From assembly GCA_023957995.1 (NCBI GenBank), contig JAMLGK010000001.1, positions 62,001-126,000 of the forward strand: 64,000 nt of DNA, written 5' to 3'. The notes under the pieces were generated by a model that saw nothing but the letters and a program-made list of their open reading frames with translations, was not told where the DNA came from and made no database searches. The position numbers were made by a program, and so were the translations under genes. The DNA is from Microthrixaceae bacterium (lineage in GTDB: Bacteria; Actinomycetota; Acidimicrobiia; Acidimicrobiales; Microtrichaceae). Of this stretch, positions 41,988 through 50,088 are shown in pieces; position 1 is the stretch's first letter; each line of letters starts with the position of its first letter.

Positions 41988-42401
41988 GTGAGCCGTGTTT
42001 CGCGCCGCGGCGTGATCATCGGCTCCGCGGTCGCAGTCGGCGCTGCGGCCATCGGTGGCGGCGTGGTGGCGCTGAACCGGACCGCTTCGAGCCGCACCTC
42101 GGCAGCTCGACGGCTCTTTGCGGGTTCCGAGCAGCAGGCCGAGACACTCGGAGATCTGTTCGTCGAGGCCGTTCCCGATGATCCCGTCGTATCCGACCCC
42201 GACGGGGTGCCCCCCGGTGCGGTTCCGCCGGAGACCCGCGAACCGTTGGAGTGGTTCACGGAGGCACCGGTGGCCGAGTTGGCCTCACAGTCCTCGACGG
42301 GGTGCCGGTCCGACTTCTCCGAGGACCGGGTGGTGGAACTCCACGGGTGGGTGCTGCCGCTGACAGCGGCCCAACTCTGTGCGATCACCGGGGCTGGCTG
42401 A
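41988..42401 (+). CDS. Tat-exported small protein, likely partner of GMC oxidoreductase
   Basis: A 137-residue protein. The N-terminus MSRVSRRGVIIGSAVAVGAA has a twin-Arg motif and hydrophobic core typical of Tat substrates. The mature part ends DRVVELHGWVLPLTAAQLCA, which resembles small subunits of membrane-bound GMC dehydrogenases (gluconate dehydrogenase subunit 3 type). The following GMC gene starts inside its 3' end (23-base overlap), so it may carry the cofactor-bearing partner out of the cell by hitch-hiking. GTG start. Confidence 0.6.
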   Translation: MSRVSRRGVIIGSAVAVGAAAIGGGVVALNRTASSRTSAARRLFAGSEQQAETLGDLFVEAVPDDPVVSDPDGVPPGAVPPETREPLEWFTEAPVAELASQSSTGCRSDFSEDRVVELHGWVLPLTAAQLCAITGAG

Positions 42402-43869
42402 GTTGTTCATCACCGCCGACACGGTGCCAAGTGGCTCGACCATCCGCGCCGATGTGGTGATCGCGGGCGCAGGTGCCGCCGGAATCACGATCGCGCGGGA
42501 GCTGGCGGGCACCGACCTGAAGGTCGTCGTGCTCGAGAGCGGAGGCTTCGAGTACGAACGAGAGACCCAGGCGCTCTACTACGGGACCGTATCGGGGTCG
42601 CCCTATGACCTCGAGGGGTCGAGGTTGCGCTTCTTCGGCGGGACCACGAACCACTGGGGTGGCTGGGTGCGGCCGCTCGACGATTCCGATTTCGCCGGAC
42701 GGGACTGGATCCCCGGAACGGGGTGGCCGATCGAGCGTGCCGAGCTGGACCCCTACTACGCGAGGGCGTTCGAGATCACCTCACAACTCGACGACCGCAA
42801 CTTCGTCTGGGAGGACTGGAGGACCGAGACCGCTCTCGATGTCTCTCCGTTGATCGAGACCGAGAACTTCACCAGCGCCATCTACCGGATCTCGCCGGTC
42901 CGGTTCAACGACACCTACCGACCGGACCTCGAAGCAGCCGACAACGTGACGGTCTACCTCCGGGCCAACCTCGTCGACATCCGACTGGACGAATCCGATG
43001 ACGTCGAGGCCTTCGGGGTGGCGACGCTGCAGGGCAACACCTTCGAGGTCGTGGGATCGCAGTACGTGTTGGCCCTCGGAGCCATCGACAACGCCCGCAT
43101 GCTGTTGCGCACCCCCACGGTCCCGAGTGGACCAGCGCTCGGTGATCATTCGGACAAGCTCGGCCGGTACTTCATGGACCACATCGAGGCGCCGGTCGGA
43201 ACCGTTGTGCTGTCCACCGACCTGCCCGACGTCTACAAGGGTGGGAACCAGGGTCTGGTCCGAGCAGCGCTGACGCTCACCCCCGAGGCACAACAGGCCC
43301 ACGAACTCGGAGGCGTCGCCTTCGTGTTGGAGGAGGGCCCCCGCTGGGAGGACCCCAACCACCCCGAGGAGCTGCCGCCCGAGGTGGTGGCCGGAGTGCT
43401 GGGCGCGTTGCAGGACAGCGAACCGACCACCTGGGTGGTGCACGTCAGAGCCGAACCCCAGCCGAATCCGGCGAGCCGGATCACGATAAACGGCGAGGTC
43501 GACGCGCTCGGGGTCAACACCGTCGACGTACACCGCGAGCTGACGGCGGAGGATCATGCGAGGCTGGGGCGCGCGGTGGAACTGCTCGCCTCGGAGCTGG
43601 GCGAACAGGGAGCGGGCTGGATGCGCATCGATGCCCCGGGTCTCGGCGAGAACGACAGCTCCCTCTTCTACGGCTTCCATCACATGGGTACCACCAGGAT
43701 GAGCGTCGATCCCGCGGACGGAGTGGTCGATCCCGACGGCCGGGTGCACGGATCGGACAACCTCTGGGTGGCCGGGTCGAGCGTGTTCCCCTCGGTGGGT
43801 TACGCCAATCCCACCCTCACGATCGTTGCGCTCGCACTTCGGATGTCCGACCAGCTCGCCGCTGGGTGA
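42379..43869 (+). CDS. GMC family FAD oxidoreductase
   Basis: A 496-residue glucose-methanol-choline-type oxidoreductase. FAD-binding VVIAGAGAAGITIARELAG is near residue 26. The substrate-side FFGGTTNHWGGWVRPL and a YFMDHIEAP segment are typical of plant-like long-chain alcohol or sugar dehydrogenases. The C-terminal catalytic region contains FHHMGTTRMSVDP and SSVFPSVGYANPTLTIVALA. No signal peptide is seen, which fits export together with the Tat-signal protein encoded just upstream. Start GTG 42379 or a TTG at 42403. Confidence 0.9.
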   Translation: MRSPGLAELFITADTVPSGSTIRADVVIAGAGAAGITIARELAGTDLKVVVLESGGFEYERETQALYYGTVSGSPYDLEGSRLRFFGGTTNHWGGWVRPLDDSDFAGRDWIPGTGWPIERAELDPYYARAFEITSQLDDRNFVWEDWRTETALDVSPLIETENFTSAIYRISPVRFNDTYRPDLEAADNVTVYLRANLVDIRLDESDDVEAFGVATLQGNTFEVVGSQYVLALGAIDNARMLLRTPTVPSGPALGDHSDKLGRYFMDHIEAPVGTVVLSTDLPDVYKGGNQGLVRAALTLTPEAQQAHELGGVAFVLEEGPRWEDPNHPEELPPEVVAGVLGALQDSEPTTWVVHVRAEPQPNPASRITINGEVDALGVNTVDVHRELTAEDHARLGRAVELLASELGEQGAGWMRIDAPGLGENDSSLFYGFHHMGTTRMSVDPADGVVDPDGRVHGSDNLWVAGSSVFPSVGYANPTLTIVALALRMSDQLAAG

Positions 43870-43930
43870 TTCGACCCAACCACATGGGTGCCGATGAGGA
43901 GGCCAACGGGAACACCGGTACGCTTTCGGG

Positions 43931-45361
43931 GTGCGTCCAGGGGTGATCAGGGGAGTAGCGGTCTTGGCAGTGGTGGCCAGCGCAGCGCTGGGCGCCCCCT
44001 CGTTGGCGGCTGCCCAGGACCCGGCTGGTGGAACACCCTCGAGCACCACGTCCACCAGCACAGCCCCGACCACCGCGGCACCCGAGGCACCCGCACCGGG
44101 GGCAACCAGCAGCACGACCCTGCCGGTTGTCGAGGACGACTTCGTTCCCCCTGGAGGCACGACGATCCCGCCCACGCGGCGCCAGGAACTCGTGCCGCCA
44201 CCGATCGACCTCACATCTCTGAACCAACTGCTCACCTCACGCCGGGAGGAGGCGGTCGCGGGTGCCACAGAGGCTGCCGATGCTGCGAACGCGGCCGCTC
44301 TGGCGACCGCAGCCGATGCCCGTGCCGCGCTGGATGCAGTGCTGGCCGAGATCCCAGCCGCAGATTCCTCGGTGGAATCCGCCCGTCGTTCCGAGCGCTC
44401 CGCGGCGGCGGAACTCGAGAGAGCCCGACACCGCAAGGCGGAGTTGGCGGTGGAGTCCTACACGCTCGCCCTCACCGGCACCAACGCTCAACTGACCTCA
44501 GCCCTGGGGATGGTCGACGACATGGACAACTTCGAGGAGTTCGTGCGCACCTCGGAGTACTCCGGAGCGGCATGGCGTTCGCTCGAGGCCGGAGTGGCGG
44601 GTGCGCAGCGAGCCCAGGACCAGGCAGAAGCCGCCACCGCCGCAGCCATCGAGACCCGCAACCAACTCGAGCGCCGCGTAGGTCGTGCACAGGCGGCGTT
44701 GGACTCGGCGGTAGCAGTCGCACAGGAGACCAAGGCCGATGGCGACGCACAGATCGCCGAAGCGGCGGCTATCGGCGAGGACCTGGCCCTCGAGGGACTC
44801 GGTCCGACGATCCTCGGCGAGACGCTGCTCAGCCCCGAGGATCTCGCCGAGTTCTCCGCTCGACGCAGTGGTGCCCCGGCGTCGGTGGACCTGCTCGAAC
44901 TCGCCCGGCTGTTCGTGCTCGAAGGGACCGCTGAGGGAGTACGGGGAGACATCGCGTGGGCCCAGTCGATTCTCGAGACCGGCAACTTCGCCTACCGGGG
45001 CTCGATGGTGAACACGTCGGACCACAACTATGCGGGCATCGGGGCCTGTGACAGCTGTTCGAGCGGGTTCCGGTACGACACCCCACAGCTCGGCGTGAGG
45101 GCCCAGATGCAACTGCTGCACACCTACGCGGATGACAACCTCACGTCGGCCGATCTGGCCTTTCCTCCCGCGGGTCGCGCTCCCGAGCGCAGCAGCGTGC
45201 GTGGATGCTGCGACACCTGGATGGAACTCTCGGGTGTCTGGGCCACCGGCCCCGGCTACGGGGTGAAGATCCTCACCATCTACAACGAGATGCTCGCGTT
45301 CGCTGCGGAAAGGCAACGCAACGCGCTGCGCCTGGTCGCCGCCTCACCGCCGGCACCGTGA
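43931..45361 (+). CDS. Secreted coiled-coil protein with glucosaminidase domain
   Basis: A 476-residue exported protein. Signal peptide about residues 1-33 (GVIRGVAVLAVVASAALGAP), then a Pro/Thr/Ser-rich segment. An Ala/Glu-rich coiled coil runs from about 85 to 290 (AADAANAAALATAADARAAL). At the end is a peptidoglycan endo-beta-N-acetylglucosaminidase-like domain (AWAQSILETGNFAYRG, DHNYAGIGACDSCSSG). The layout resembles NlpC/PcsB-type hydrolases whose coiled coil is controlled by FtsEX, though no FtsEX is seen here. GTG start. Overlaps the YihY gene by four bases. Confidence 0.82.
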   Translation: MRPGVIRGVAVLAVVASAALGAPSLAAAQDPAGGTPSSTTSTSTAPTTAAPEAPAPGATSSTTLPVVEDDFVPPGGTTIPPTRRQELVPPPIDLTSLNQLLTSRREEAVAGATEAADAANAAALATAADARAALDAVLAEIPAADSSVESARRSERSAAAELERARHRKAELAVESYTLALTGTNAQLTSALGMVDDMDNFEEFVRTSEYSGAAWRSLEAGVAGAQRAQDQAEAATAAAIETRNQLERRVGRAQAALDSAVAVAQETKADGDAQIAEAAAIGEDLALEGLGPTILGETLLSPEDLAEFSARRSGAPASVDLLELARLFVLEGTAEGVRGDIAWAQSILETGNFAYRGSMVNTSDHNYAGIGACDSCSSGFRYDTPQLGVRAQMQLLHTYADDNLTSADLAFPPAGRAPERSSVRGCCDTWMELSGVWATGPGYGVKILTIYNEMLAFAAERQRNALRLVAASPPAP

Positions 45362-46296
45362 GCGAGGAGGCGCCCCCGAGGTCACCGGAGGCGGTGCTCG
45401 GCCGGATTCCGGGGTCCGTCCTGGACCCCGAACCCAAGACCAAGCCGACAGCTGTTCACCGGCTCGAGGGTCGTTTCGCCTGGATCGGTGTCGCATGGAG
45501 TTCGCTCGAACGGTTCAAGGCCTCTCGTTCACCGCTCCTGGCAGCCGGAACCGCCTACTACGGCTTCATCGCGATGTTCTCGCTGTTGGCGTTGGTCTAC
45601 GGGGTGGCTGCGCTGCTGAGCGCGGATGCCGTAGCGGAGTGGCTCACCGAGACCCTCCAGAACGCCCTTCCCGGTCTGGTCGGAGAACAGGGGATCGATC
45701 CCGACACCCTCAAGCGCGTGGGGCGAACCTCCTCGGTCGTGGGCCTGGCGCTGCTCGCGGTGAGCGGTGCTGCTGTGATGGGCGCCGCGAGCGACTCGAT
45801 ACACCAGATCTACGGCGCGCCGCCCGACGGTCGAAACCCACTCCGCCGGCGTCTGCACCTGCTGATGTGGCTCGCCCTGCTCGGCCCGTTGGTGGCGATC
45901 TCGTACTCGCTGTCGACCGCGTTCAGCGGCTTCGGAGTGGAGATGCTCGAAGAGTTCGGTCTCCGGTCGCCGGTGACACGGGCGCTCACGATCGCACTCG
46001 CAACCGCGCTCACCTTTGCACTGGACGTCGCCATCGTGGCGCTGTTGCTCAACCGGATGGGCGGAATCGCCCCCGGGGTGAGGGCCGTGCTACCCGGTTC
46101 GATCGCAGCTGCGTTGGTGATCACGTTGCTCAAGGCACTGACAGCGGTGATCGTGTCGTGGTCGGTGGACCGACCGCAGTACGGCTCGTTCGCCATACCC
46201 GTGACCGTGCTGGTGGTGCTCTGGGCCCAGTCGATGGCCCTCTACGCCGGAGCTTCGGTCACTGCCGCGAATGCGCAGGCCGCGGAGGAGCGCTGA
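45358..46296 (+). CDS. YihY/BrkB family membrane protein
   Basis: A 312-residue membrane protein. After a polar N-terminal arm of about 55 residues come six hydrophobic helices with the YihY signature RSPLLAAGTAYYGFIAMFSL and the closing PVTVLVVLWAQSMALYAGAS. Members have been called RNase BN or BrkB by mistake; a transporter-like role is likely. GTG start at 45358 overlaps the glucosaminidase stop, so the two cell-envelope genes are coupled. Confidence 0.9.
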   Translation: MSEEAPPRSPEAVLGRIPGSVLDPEPKTKPTAVHRLEGRFAWIGVAWSSLERFKASRSPLLAAGTAYYGFIAMFSLLALVYGVAALLSADAVAEWLTETLQNALPGLVGEQGIDPDTLKRVGRTSSVVGLALLAVSGAAVMGAASDSIHQIYGAPPDGRNPLRRRLHLLMWLALLGPLVAISYSLSTAFSGFGVEMLEEFGLRSPVTRALTIALATALTFALDVAIVALLLNRMGGIAPGVRAVLPGSIAAALVITLLKALTAVIVSWSVDRPQYGSFAIPVTVLVVLWAQSMALYAGASVTAANAQAAEER

Positions 46297-46314
46297 GGCC
46301 GGAGGCGGGCTGGG

Positions 46315-46761
46315 TCAGCCGGCGACGTCGACCTTGGCAACGACACGCTGCGGGCGGACCCTCACCAGCATCTCGGGTGGAACCGCGTTTCGGCGTCCGT
46401 ACTCGGCAGCCGATTCGGGCCCCATGTAGCGGGCCGCGATCCGGGTGGCCCAGCCGAGTAGCTCCTCGGGGTCGGTACTGGTGGTGACGGGCCCCGAGAT
46501 CGTGACGAAGCTGAATGGCGGCCTTTCGTCGTCGATGCACAGCGCCACTCGCGGATCCCGCAGGATCGCCTTGCCCTTGACCGTCTCGGCGCTCGTCATG
46601 AACACCACCTCGACCCCGTCGGCGCTCTGGTCGAGATCGATCCAAACCGGTGCGACATGGGGCGAGCCGTCCGCGCGGACCACGGCCAGCTTGGCGGTCC
46701 GGGCGGGAAGCTCGCTGACGAAGCTCTCCCACCAACCGTCGGGTGCGTTCGTGTAGCCCAC
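46315..46761 (-). CDS. PPOX-type F420-dependent oxidoreductase
   Basis: A 148-residue flavin/deazaflavin-binding protein of the split-barrel fold. Diagnostic pieces are ELPARTAKLAVVRADGSPHV, then PVWIDLD, AILRDPRVALCIDDERPPFS and FVTISGPVT. The layout is that of the actinobacterial PPOX class thought to use cofactor F420. Substrate unknown. It converges with the YihY gene. Confidence 0.85.
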   Translation of the reverse strand: MGYTNAPDGWWESFVSELPARTAKLAVVRADGSPHVAPVWIDLDQSADGVEVVFMTSAETVKGKAILRDPRVALCIDDERPPFSFVTISGPVTTSTDPEELLGWATRIAARYMGPESAAEYGRRNAVPPEMLVRVRPQRVVAKVDVAG

Positions 46762-46814
46762 TGGCGTGCCTTCCTCGGTCGAGTCGGATCAGGATCTCAG
46801 GTCAGATAGGTATC

Positions 46815-48314
46815 TCAGGTCAGATAGATGAGGCCGCCACCGACGTCGCGGTGGCTCACCCCGGTGCGTTCGAGTGCTGCATCCCAGGTGGCGTCGACCT
46901 CGGGGTCGGCCTGCTCCATCCCATGGTCCGCGATCACCACGAACGCCGTGCGCTCGAGCACTCCGGCGTCCTCCACGGCGCGCATGATCTCTCCGACCCG
47001 CGCATCGGAGTCACGCACCGCCGCCCTGGCGAGGGCTCCGTGTGGTCCGCTGTCGTGGCCGGCGGTGTCTGTGAGCGCGAGGCTGCACCAACTCAGGGCG
47101 GGAGCATCGTTGCCGTGGACCCCGCGCCAGCAGTCGAGGGTGTCGGTGAGGCTGAGGTGGTCGACCCTCGAGATGAACCGGTACTGCCCGTTGTCGGCTG
47201 CCTCGGGGTCGATGTGGCGGACCTCGTCCTCCTCGGGCAGCGCTGACGCGTCGCCCTCCCGAACCAGGGCAAAGGTGGAGTAGCTCGCACCCCGGTCGCA
47301 GTACTCGAAACCAGCAGAACTGAAACTGCCGGGTCGGCTGCGCTCGAGGGCCTCGAAGAGCGTCTCGACCTCTCCGGACACGTGTGTCGAGGCCCACCAC
47401 ATCGCCTCGAGGTCGAGAAGGTTGACCTCCTCGGGTTCGCTGGCCGGATTCCTTCGGTCGAGCCAGGCGTTGTGCAACACCCCCGAATGGCCGGGATGGG
47501 CACCGGTGAGCGCGGTGGTGTGGTTGGCGAGCGTTGCGGTCGGCAGAGACGCCATCGACCCCTCGCCGAACATCACGCCCCGTTCGAGGAGACCGGCCAT
47601 GTGCGGCGCCTCTCCGGAGTCGATCACATCCGCGAGGAGGTTGGCGTTGCATCCATCGAGCAACACCACCACGACGTGGTCCGCCACGGTGCCGTCGAGG
47701 ATGTCCTGTTCGACCTCACCGTCCTGGCGACGCAGCAGCGCCGCTGCATCGGGCGACCCGTTGGGACCCAGGCCGCCCGGATGGGGATCCAGGCCCAACA
47801 GCGCGGCGACGGTGGGGGCGACGTTCACGACGCGTGTCGCACGTGCCAGGGTGCCCAGCGACCGGATTCCGGCACCGGCGGCCAGGAATGGAGCACGGGC
47901 CTGCACCGTCGCGAGCGAGCCGTGCTGCCCCAGGTATCCGTCGGCGAAGTGGCGCGCGGTGTGGGTCACCAGTAGGTCGGGCGCCTCGGGTGAGTCGAAG
48001 AACTGCGCTATCGAGTCGAACGCGATGGGATAGGCGTTCGCAGCACGGTCGGGGAAACGAGCGCTGCGCTCCACATCGTGGCCGATGAACCGGTCGGTGC
48101 GCTGGTTGGCCAGCGGATCTCGACCCCGGGTCTCGCTGACCTCGTAGGTCCAGCCCCGCCCCTGGATGCGTCGTTCGAAGGTGACCGAACCGTCCACCGC
48201 GTCGGCGCGGTAGCGACCGGCGGAGGGGGAGTGGACCACCATCTCGACCATGTCTGCGCACGAGGAATCGACGAGGACCTCGATCAGCCGTTCGACAGCG
48301 TCGTGTTCGTCCAT
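46815..48314 (-). CDS. Alkaline-phosphatase-superfamily hydrolase, apparently circularly permuted
   Basis: A 499-residue phosphoryl hydrolase. The nucleophile half starts late: VVVVLLDGCNANLL (Asp220) and LPTATLANHTTALTG (Thr261). The DHGM motif (VVIADHGMEQADPEVDATW) lies close to the C-terminus. The segment that normally closes the fold (GQHGSL, APFLAAGAGI, then VVNVAPTVAALLGL, carrying the last metal His131) is found at residues 100-175, before the nucleophile half. This suggests circular permutation or domain swapping. It is probably a phosphodiesterase or pyrophosphatase of NPP type. Confidence 0.78.
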   Translation of the reverse strand: MDEHDAVERLIEVLVDSSCADMVEMVVHSPSAGRYRADAVDGSVTFERRIQGRGWTYEVSETRGRDPLANQRTDRFIGHDVERSARFPDRAANAYPIAFDSIAQFFDSPEAPDLLVTHTARHFADGYLGQHGSLATVQARAPFLAAGAGIRSLGTLARATRVVNVAPTVAALLGLDPHPGGLGPNGSPDAAALLRRQDGEVEQDILDGTVADHVVVVLLDGCNANLLADVIDSGEAPHMAGLLERGVMFGEGSMASLPTATLANHTTALTGAHPGHSGVLHNAWLDRRNPASEPEEVNLLDLEAMWWASTHVSGEVETLFEALERSRPGSFSSAGFEYCDRGASYSTFALVREGDASALPEEDEVRHIDPEAADNGQYRFISRVDHLSLTDTLDCWRGVHGNDAPALSWCSLALTDTAGHDSGPHGALARAAVRDSDARVGEIMRAVEDAGVLERTAFVVIADHGMEQADPEVDATWDAALERTGVSHRDVGGGLIYLT

Positions 48315-48340
48315 GAGCGGAGGCTACAGGTTGCCCCCGA

Positions 48341-48976
48341 CTACAGGTTCTCCTCGAGAGCACCGAACAGGTCGTCATAGGAGGTCAGGGCGGGGAACTG
48401 AGGGAACTCCTCGATCACGTTCGGCGGAGCCCTGAACAGGAATCCCGCATCTGCCTCGGCGAGCATCGTGGTGTCGTTGTAGGAGTCGCCGGCTGCGAGC
48501 ACCCGGTAGTTGAGGCCGTGGAACGCCTTGACGGCCCTTCGCTTCTGGTCGGGCTGGCGCAGTCTGTACTCGGTGATGCGACCCCGGTCATCGGTGACCA
48601 GCCGATGGCAGAACACCGTCGGCCAGCCCAGTTGGGCCATGAACGGCCGGGCGAACTCCTCGAAGGTGTCCGACAGGAGGATCACCTGGGTGGTCGCACG
48701 GAGTCCGTCGAGAAAGCTCCTGGCCCCCTCGAGCGGCTCCAGACCCGCTATCACCTCGGTGATCTCGTCCATGCCGAGTCCGTGTTCGGCGAGGATGGCC
48801 AGGCGCTGGGTCATCAGGACGTCGTAGTCGGGTTCGTCGCGCGTGGTGCGCATGAGCGCTTCGATCCCGGTGGCCTCGGCCGTCGCCACCCACACCTCGG
48901 GGATGAGCACACCCTCCAGGTCGAGTGTGACGACGGTCTGTGTGGGGCCGCTCTCGGCCTCTTCGCTGGCGCTCAT
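48341..48976 (-). CDS. thrH: ThrH-type phosphoserine phosphatase/homoserine phosphotransferase
   Basis: A HAD-superfamily enzyme of 211 residues. Motif I reads TLDLEGVLIPEVW with Asp19 and the Glu that ThrH uses in place of the second Asp. LLSDTFEEFARPFM matches motif II, and VLAAGDSYNDTTML contains motif IV. Family members hydrolyse phosphoserine and can transfer the phosphate to homoserine. It probably contributes to serine or threonine metabolism. ATG 48976 was chosen since the longer upstream frame is low quality. Confidence 0.9.
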   Translation of the reverse strand: MSASEEAESGPTQTVVTLDLEGVLIPEVWVATAEATGIEALMRTTRDEPDYDVLMTQRLAILAEHGLGMDEITEVIAGLEPLEGARSFLDGLRATTQVILLSDTFEEFARPFMAQLGWPTVFCHRLVTDDRGRITEYRLRQPDQKRRAVKAFHGLNYRVLAAGDSYNDTTMLAEADAGFLFRAPPNVIEEFPQFPALTSYDDLFGALEENL

Positions 48977-49057
48977 CACACCAGTGTCGTCACTCCGTAC
49001 CGGTCGCGTCGATTCTGTCGCCGGGAGCCCGGGACGCCATGGGTAGGGTGCTGGTCG

Positions 49058-49993
49058 ATGGATCCCGTAGAAGCGCTGATGGTGGACTCTCCCGAGCGCG
49101 GCCACACCGATGCTCTCCTGATACTCCAACACGGAGAGGTGCTCTCGGAGCACTACGCGCCCGACGTCGACAGCAGCACGCCGTTGCGGTCCTGGTCGAT
49201 GGCCAAGTCGATGGTCCATGCCGCGGTCGGTCTGCTGGTGCAGGAAGGTCGTATCCAACCCGATGCACCGGCCGCGGTGCCTGAATGGGCCGCAGAGGGC
49301 GACCCACGATCCGCTATCACCTTGACCGACCTCCTCCAGATGCGTCCGGGGCTGGCCTGGAACGAGGACTACGTCGATGGCGACGGCTCCGACGTGATCG
49401 AGATGTTGTTCGCCCGCGACTGGGAACCCGTTGTAGACACCGGAGGGTTCGCCGCATCCAAGGCACTCGTGCACGAGCCGGGCTCCACGCTCAACTACTC
49501 GAGTGGCACGACCAACATCGTGGCCCGGCTCATCCGGGACCTGGTGGGCCCCGATGAACAGTTCCGGGCCTGGCTGCAGGAGAACCTGTTCGGGCCGCTC
49601 GGAATGGACTCCGCCGATCCCGCCTTCGACGAGTCGGGCACCTGGATCGGATCCTCCTACTGTCACTGCACCGCACGCGACTTCGCGCGTTTCGGCGAGT
49701 TGTACCTGAACGACGGGCGTGTGGGCCGACGACAGCTGCTCGACCCGGCCTGGATCGCCACCGCATCCAGGGGCACCGGGATCGACGAGGAGGGAAGGGT
49801 GCACACCTCCCACTGGTGGCTGTTCGGGGATAACCCGTGGGGCGCTTTCCAGTGTTCGGGATATGAAGGTCAGTACATCGTCGTCGTGCCACCCCTCGAC
49901 GCGGTGGTGGTTCGGTTGGGCAAGAGCGAAGCGGGCCTGCGAGAGAACGTGACGGCTCAGTTGAAGGCCCTGATCGACGGCTTGCCGAGCTGA
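49058..49993 (+). CDS. Serine hydrolase (beta-lactamase/class C type)
   Basis: A 311-residue serine hydrolase of the penicillin-binding/esterase EstB group. The nucleophile motif SMAK is at residues 47-50, and Tyr147 in LNYSSG replaces the usual Y-x-N. A late G/H-x-G equivalent is in FQCSGYEGQYI. There is no signal peptide, so a cytoplasmic esterase or peptidase is likely rather than a lactamase. ATG 49058. It is divergent from thrH. The gap 49994-50088 holds nothing clear. Confidence 0.85.
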   Translation: MDPVEALMVDSPERGHTDALLILQHGEVLSEHYAPDVDSSTPLRSWSMAKSMVHAAVGLLVQEGRIQPDAPAAVPEWAAEGDPRSAITLTDLLQMRPGLAWNEDYVDGDGSDVIEMLFARDWEPVVDTGGFAASKALVHEPGSTLNYSSGTTNIVARLIRDLVGPDEQFRAWLQENLFGPLGMDSADPAFDESGTWIGSSYCHCTARDFARFGELYLNDGRVGRRQLLDPAWIATASRGTGIDEEGRVHTSHWWLFGDNPWGAFQCSGYEGQYIVVVPPLDAVVVRLGKSEAGLRENVTAQLKALIDGLPS

Positions 49994-50088
49994 GCAGTAG
50001 CCCGAACAACCGTCCGAACCGAACAACCGCCCGAACCGAACACCGCCGGGAGCAGCACTGGGGCCGCAACCGCGGGCGGCCTGCGGGC

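Noticed and set aside
49058..49993. Beta-lactam resistance gene
   Set aside because: SxxK is present, but there is no signal peptide and the Y-x-N motif is Y-S-S; an esterase or peptidase is more likely.
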